Positions 8,253 through 10,625 of a stretch of 10,625 bases of DNA are shown one piece after another (within the stretch, counting starts at the first letter, position 1; the number at the start of each line of letters is the position of its first letter). The notes under the pieces are model-generated. The model searched no databases. It was given only the letters and a program-made list of their open reading frames with translations, and was not told the DNA's origin. The stretch comes from JAJFGI01 sp036397065 (lineage in GTDB: Bacteria; Pseudomonadota; Alphaproteobacteria; Kiloniellales; J153), in contig DASWJP010000193.1 of NCBI GenBank assembly GCA_036397065.1, positions 1-10,625 of the forward strand. The letters are read 5' to 3'. The position numbers were made by a program, and so were the translations under genes.

Positions 8253-8917
8253 CTTGGAATCGCGTAGTCGGCCAGCATCGGAGCCGTGCCGAGAACATGC
8301 TCCTGCATCACGGCTTCGGCACGCTCGGCATCCCCAGACCGCAAGGCATCGATCAGCGCTTGATGCTCTTCGCGCGCACTGTGCGGCTTTTCGACATAGT
8401 CGAACCAGATACGCAGATAGGGCTCGATGACCACGTGCAAGGCAGCGATCTGGCGGATCAGCTTGGGGCGGCTGCTCAGATCGCAGATGTAGCTGTGAAA
8501 TTCCTGGTGACGCACGACCCAGTCGCTTCCGCCCCTCGTGCCGGCGCGCTCCATCCGGTCCAGCAGGACCTCAAGCTCTTCGATCACATCAGCGTCGATG
8601 CGCGGCATGGCCAGCCGCACCGCCAGCCCTTCCAGTACCGAGCGCATCTCGAATGTTTCGTATATTTCGTCCAGCGTCAGACCTGCGACAATGCAGCCCC
8701 GGTTCGGCCGTAAAAGCACCAGCCCCTCCGTCGCCAGGCGGCGTAACGCTTCCCGGACCGGCATCCGGCTCATGCCGATCTCGGTCGCGATGTCTTCGGG
8801 TATGAGCCGTTCGCCCGCCTGGTAGCGACCAAAACGCAACGCCTGCTGAATGTGGCGATAGGCCTCTTCTTCGGCTGTGGATCCCGCCTGCTGCGCGGCG
8901 GTGAAGGAAGAGGACAT
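8243..8917 (-). CDS. GntR-family transcriptional regulator, FCD (FadR-type) subfamily
   Basis: This 224-residue regulator has an N-terminal winged helix (about 15-80) with the GntR pattern 'AGERLIPEDIATEIGMSRMPVREALRRLATEGLVLLRPNRGCIV'. A C-terminal FCD ligand domain (about 88-212) follows with the usual helices 'EIYETFEMRSVLEGLAVRLA', 'HQEFHSYI', 'EEHQALIDALRSGDAERAEAVMQEHV'. FCD domains bind carboxylates or metal-carboxylate complexes through conserved Asp/His residues; here the aspartate normally four residues before the first histidine is itself His ('RHQEFH'). It runs in the same direction as the transporter genes, 100 bases upstream, and probably represses them until the transported compound or a product binds. 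A palindrome in its own promoter region suggests autoregulation. The family is certain; target and effector are inferred. Confidence 0.93.
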   Translation of the reverse strand: MSSSFTAAQQAGSTAEEEAYRHIQQALRFGRYQAGERLIPEDIATEIGMSRMPVREALRRLATEGLVLLRPNRGCIVAGLTLDEIYETFEMRSVLEGLAVRLAMPRIDADVIEELEVLLDRMERAGTRGGSDWVVRHQEFHSYICDLSSRPKLIRQIAALHVVIEPYLRIWFDYVEKPHSAREEHQALIDALRSGDAERAEAVMQEHVLGTAPMLADYAIPSRR

Positions 8918-8940
8918 CGGTCAACTCGCTGCATGGATTA

Positions 8941-8958
8941 TTGTATCCACAAATACAA
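8941..8958 (-). promoter_or_regulatory. Putative GntR operator over the gntR promoter
   Basis: TTGTAT-N6-ATACAA is a perfect 18-base inverted repeat 24 bases before the regulator's ATG. It overlaps a good -10 candidate on the minus strand, TACAAT (8945-8940, one mismatch from TATAAT). A second palindrome, TGGAT-N6-ATCCA (8934-8949), overlaps it. The region is strikingly AT-rich. GntR/FCD operators are commonly short palindromes of TNGT/ACNA type, and FadR-type proteins often repress themselves. A weaker partial match, TTGTCTTGTGG at 8202-8212, precedes the binding-protein gene. Confidence 0.55.
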
Positions 8959-9099
8959 ACATCCAGATTAGGCGGCGTCAAGCAGGAAGGACGCTTTCGT
9001 CCTATACGCGCAGACGGAACGATTTCGATCATCACGGACGGCGCTGGCGGATTGTCTGTTCTAGGCCGGCCTCGGACAAAATGCCGCGGGACACCGGGG

Positions 9100-9168
9100 T
9101 CTTCCTGAAGGATCAGTTGGGTGTTGCGCGCCACACGGGCGGAAAACCCGGTGAGCAGGCCGGCCACC
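9100..9168 (-). pseudogene. Relic of a methylmalonyl-CoA mutase gene
   Basis: These 69 bases align without gaps to 2859-2927, inside the intact mcm gene, with about 12 mismatches, including a 20-base identical run (AGGATCAGTTGGGTGTTGCG). The minus-strand frame reads 'GFSARVARNTQLILQED', against 'EFSARVARNTQLILQEE' in mcm (residues about 370-386). Similarity stops on both sides and no start or neighbouring mcm domain remains, so it is not a functional gene. It lies between the GntR gene and pyrD in the same orientation as mcm. It could be what is left of a second mutase gene (mcm or a relative) or a scar of the rearrangement that placed the transporter cluster here. Confidence 0.72.
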
Positions 9169-9201
9169 CCGCCAACGGCGCGCGGAGCCGTGACTTACTC
9201 C

Positions 9202-10272
9202 TTAGCCGCCCCCGCGGTGATCGGCGCCCACCGCATCCGACAGGCGGGCAAAGCCGTCGTGGCGCAGGGACTGTACCAGCCCGTCCTTGATCGCCTGAAT
9301 CAGCGCCGGCCCCTGATAGACCAGGGCCGTGTAGAGCTGCAGCAGCGAGGCACCGGCGCGGATCTTGGCATAGGCGTCCTCGGCGCTGGCGATACCGCCG
9401 ACGCCGATCAAGGGCACCCGGCCACCGGTCAACCGGTACATCTCGGCCAGCACCGCGGTCGATGGGGCGAACAGCGGCCGGCCGCTCAAGCCGCCGACCT
9501 CGCTCTTGTGCCGGCCGCGCAGGCCGGCCGGCCGGGCCACGGTGGTATTGCCGACAATCAAGCCCTGGATGGCCCCGGACGTGGCCACGGCGGCGATATC
9601 CGCCAAGTCCGCAGCCCCCAGATCGGGGGCGATCTTCACCAGCAGCGGCGGGATCCGGCCAGCGTGCGCATCCGCCACCGCACCGGTGACCCGGGCGATG
9701 ATCGATTCCAACGCCTGCCGGTCCTGCAGGGAGCGCAAGCCGGGCGTATTCGGCGAGGAGACGTTGATCGCCAGATAATCGGCATAGGGCGCCAAGGCGG
9801 CGGCCGCCGACGCATAGTCCGCCGCCGCATCGGCGCTGTCCCGGTTCTTGCCGACGTTGGCGCCGAGCAAGCCGCCACTGCGCCCGCGCCACGCCGCCAG
9901 GCGAGCGGCGACCGCCGACATCCCATCCCCGGCAAAGCCGATGCGGTTGATGATCGCCTCGTCCCGGGACAGGCGAAAGATGCGCGGCCGCGGATTGCCC
10001 GCCTGGGGCCGCGGCGTGACGGTGCCCACCTCGATACAGCCGAAGCCGAGCGCCAGCAACGGGGCCATGGCCATGGCATCCTTGTCGAAGCCGGCGGCCA
10101 GACCCAGGGGATTGGTGAAGTCCCGCCCCCACAGGCTGATCTGCAGGACCGGATCGTCAGGCTTGCTGGAGACCCAGGCCAAATTGCGGCGCAATCCCCA
10201 CAGGGTCAGGCGATGGGCCGTTTCCGGGTCGAGGCGGCGCAGGACGTCCAGGGCGAGGCGCGACCGATCCAC
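9202..10272 (-). CDS. pyrD: Dihydroorotate dehydrogenase (quinone), class 2
   Basis: This flavoprotein oxidises dihydroorotate to orotate in pyrimidine synthesis and passes electrons to the membrane quinone pool. The 356 residues are normal for class 2. The N-terminal 'LALDVLRRLDPETAHRLTLWGLR' is the amphipathic helical tunnel that marks quinone-dependent enzymes. 'NPLGLAAGFDKDA' and 'GFGCIEVGTVTPRPQAGNPRPRIFRL' form the FMN and substrate region. The catalytic base is the serine pair in 'INVSSPNTPGLR' (172-173). 'GNTT' and 'LIGVGGIASAEDAYAKIRAGASLLQLYTA' bind FMN. The start is GTG at 10272, with AAGGA in the end of the preceding gene about eight bases upstream; only three bases separate the two genes, so they form an operon. 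All key residues are present. Confidence 0.97.
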   Translation of the reverse strand: MDRSRLALDVLRRLDPETAHRLTLWGLRRNLAWVSSKPDDPVLQISLWGRDFTNPLGLAAGFDKDAMAMAPLLALGFGCIEVGTVTPRPQAGNPRPRIFRLSRDEAIINRIGFAGDGMSAVAARLAAWRGRSGGLLGANVGKNRDSADAAADYASAAAALAPYADYLAINVSSPNTPGLRSLQDRQALESIIARVTGAVADAHAGRIPPLLVKIAPDLGAADLADIAAVATSGAIQGLIVGNTTVARPAGLRGRHKSEVGGLSGRPLFAPSTAVLAEMYRLTGGRVPLIGVGGIASAEDAYAKIRAGASLLQLYTALVYQGPALIQAIKDGLVQSLRHDGFARLSDAVGADHRGGG

Positions 10273-10275
10273 GCC

Positions 10276-10625
10276 CTATCCTTCGCTCAGGGGCGGAAAG
10301 ACATGCCGACCGTCGGCGCCAAGAGGCAATGGCTTGACCCAACGCACCGCCGATAGGGGCAACGATCCATAGAGATGCGGGAACAAGGCGCCGCCCCGGC
10401 TCGCCTCCCAGCGCAAGGCCAGGCCAAGGGCCGCGCCGTCGACGGCGAGAAGCAGCAGATCGGTTTGACCGGCGCGGTGCTTGGCGGCGCTGGCGGTTAC
10501 CTGGTCGGCGGCGGAGAAATGGATGAATCCATCGGCCCGGTCTTGCGACGAACCCGTGTAGACACCAGATGACTTGGCTGCCGCCCACTCCGCGCGCCGA
10601 CAGATGTGATAGATCGCCAGATCGG
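10276..10625 (-). CDS. DUF952 family protein (5' end outside window)
   Basis: The frame ending in TAG at 10278-10276 is open to the window edge and gives 116 residues: 'DLAIYHICRRAEW' at the visible start, 'DGFIHFSAADQV' (the DUF952 signature G-F-I-H-x-S), then 'WEASRGGALFPHLYG' and 'VRWVKPLPL'. DUF952 proteins are small, about 110-120 residues, so only a few N-terminal residues should be missing. The fold is related to ADP-ribosyltransferase/RNA 2'-phosphotransferase-like domains, but no activity is established. It lies three bases upstream of pyrD in the same direction, a pairing I recall as frequent in alphaproteobacteria. The frame can be read only from the sequence end, not from an internal ATG. 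Confidence 0.85.
   Translation of the reverse strand, partial: DLAIYHICRRAEWAAAKSSGVYTGSSQDRADGFIHFSAADQVTASAAKHRAGQTDLLLLAVDGAALGLALRWEASRGGALFPHLYGSLPLSAVRWVKPLPLGADGRHVFPPLSEG

Noticed and set aside
8143..8298. N-terminal extension of the binding-protein frame
   Set aside because: It lacks a signal peptide and overlaps the regulator gene, whereas the ATG at 8142 has AGGAGA before it and begins a perfect Sec signal.
7243..8430. 395-codon open frame on the plus strand
   Set aside because: It is antisense to the binding protein and the end of the regulator, with no recognisable motif.
9175..9191. ACGGC/GCCGT hairpin after pyrD as a terminator
   Set aside because: The stem is only five pairs with a seven-base loop and no T run, and it sits beside the mcm relic. 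This is too weak to call.
9121..10356. 411-codon open frame on the plus strand
   Set aside because: It is antisense to pyrD, with repetitive Gln/Arg/Gly composition and no family signature.

Overview
The window reads as chromosomal DNA of a high-GC alphaproteobacterium, most likely of the Rhodospirillales type. The reasons are an adenosylcobalamin-dependent methylmalonyl-CoA mutase, a DUF952 gene directly upstream of class-2 pyrD, a REP-like palindrome of the kind scattered through alphaproteobacterial genomes, and two overlapping sites matching the CtrA consensus. This is a judgement from gene content, not a search result.

Left part (1-1771): the 3' end of a hot-dog thioesterase gene, a gene-poor spacer, a leftward GYD-domain gene (305-643), a rightward Sel1-repeat gene (895-1248) with a hairpin after it, and a rightward 83-codon gene of unknown function (1520-1771). 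The last has a perfect AGGAGG and lies behind three TTAACCA repeats at an exact 11-base period.

Middle (1811-8958): every gene runs leftward. In transcription order they are a GntR/FCD regulator (8917-8243), a family-3 solute-binding protein (8142-7297), two HisQ/HisM-type permeases that overlap by four bases (7228-6515 and 6518-5823), and a gamma-glutamyltransferase-family amidase without a signal peptide (5767-4175). Together they look like a substrate-induced import-and-hydrolysis unit: periplasmic capture, ABC import, cytoplasmic cleavage. No ABC ATPase is present. By eye, the binding protein and the hydrolase both lack the acidic residue that their well-studied relatives use to hold a substrate alpha-ammonium group, so the ligand may not be an ordinary amino acid or gamma-glutamyl peptide. 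Methylmalonyl-CoA mutase (4015-1862) follows and is probably a separate unit.

Right part (9100-10625): a 69-base relic of a methylmalonyl-CoA mutase gene, about 83% identical to the inside of the intact gene and in the same orientation, then pyrD (10272-9202) and a nearly complete DUF952 gene running off the right edge. The relic, plus the lower GC of sampled parts of the transporter cluster, suggests that the cluster between mcm and pyrD was acquired or rearranged.

Most genes here belong to ordinary families. The parts worth a second look are the transporter/hydrolase unit with altered ligand-contact residues, the mcm relic, and the tandem CtrA-type sites.
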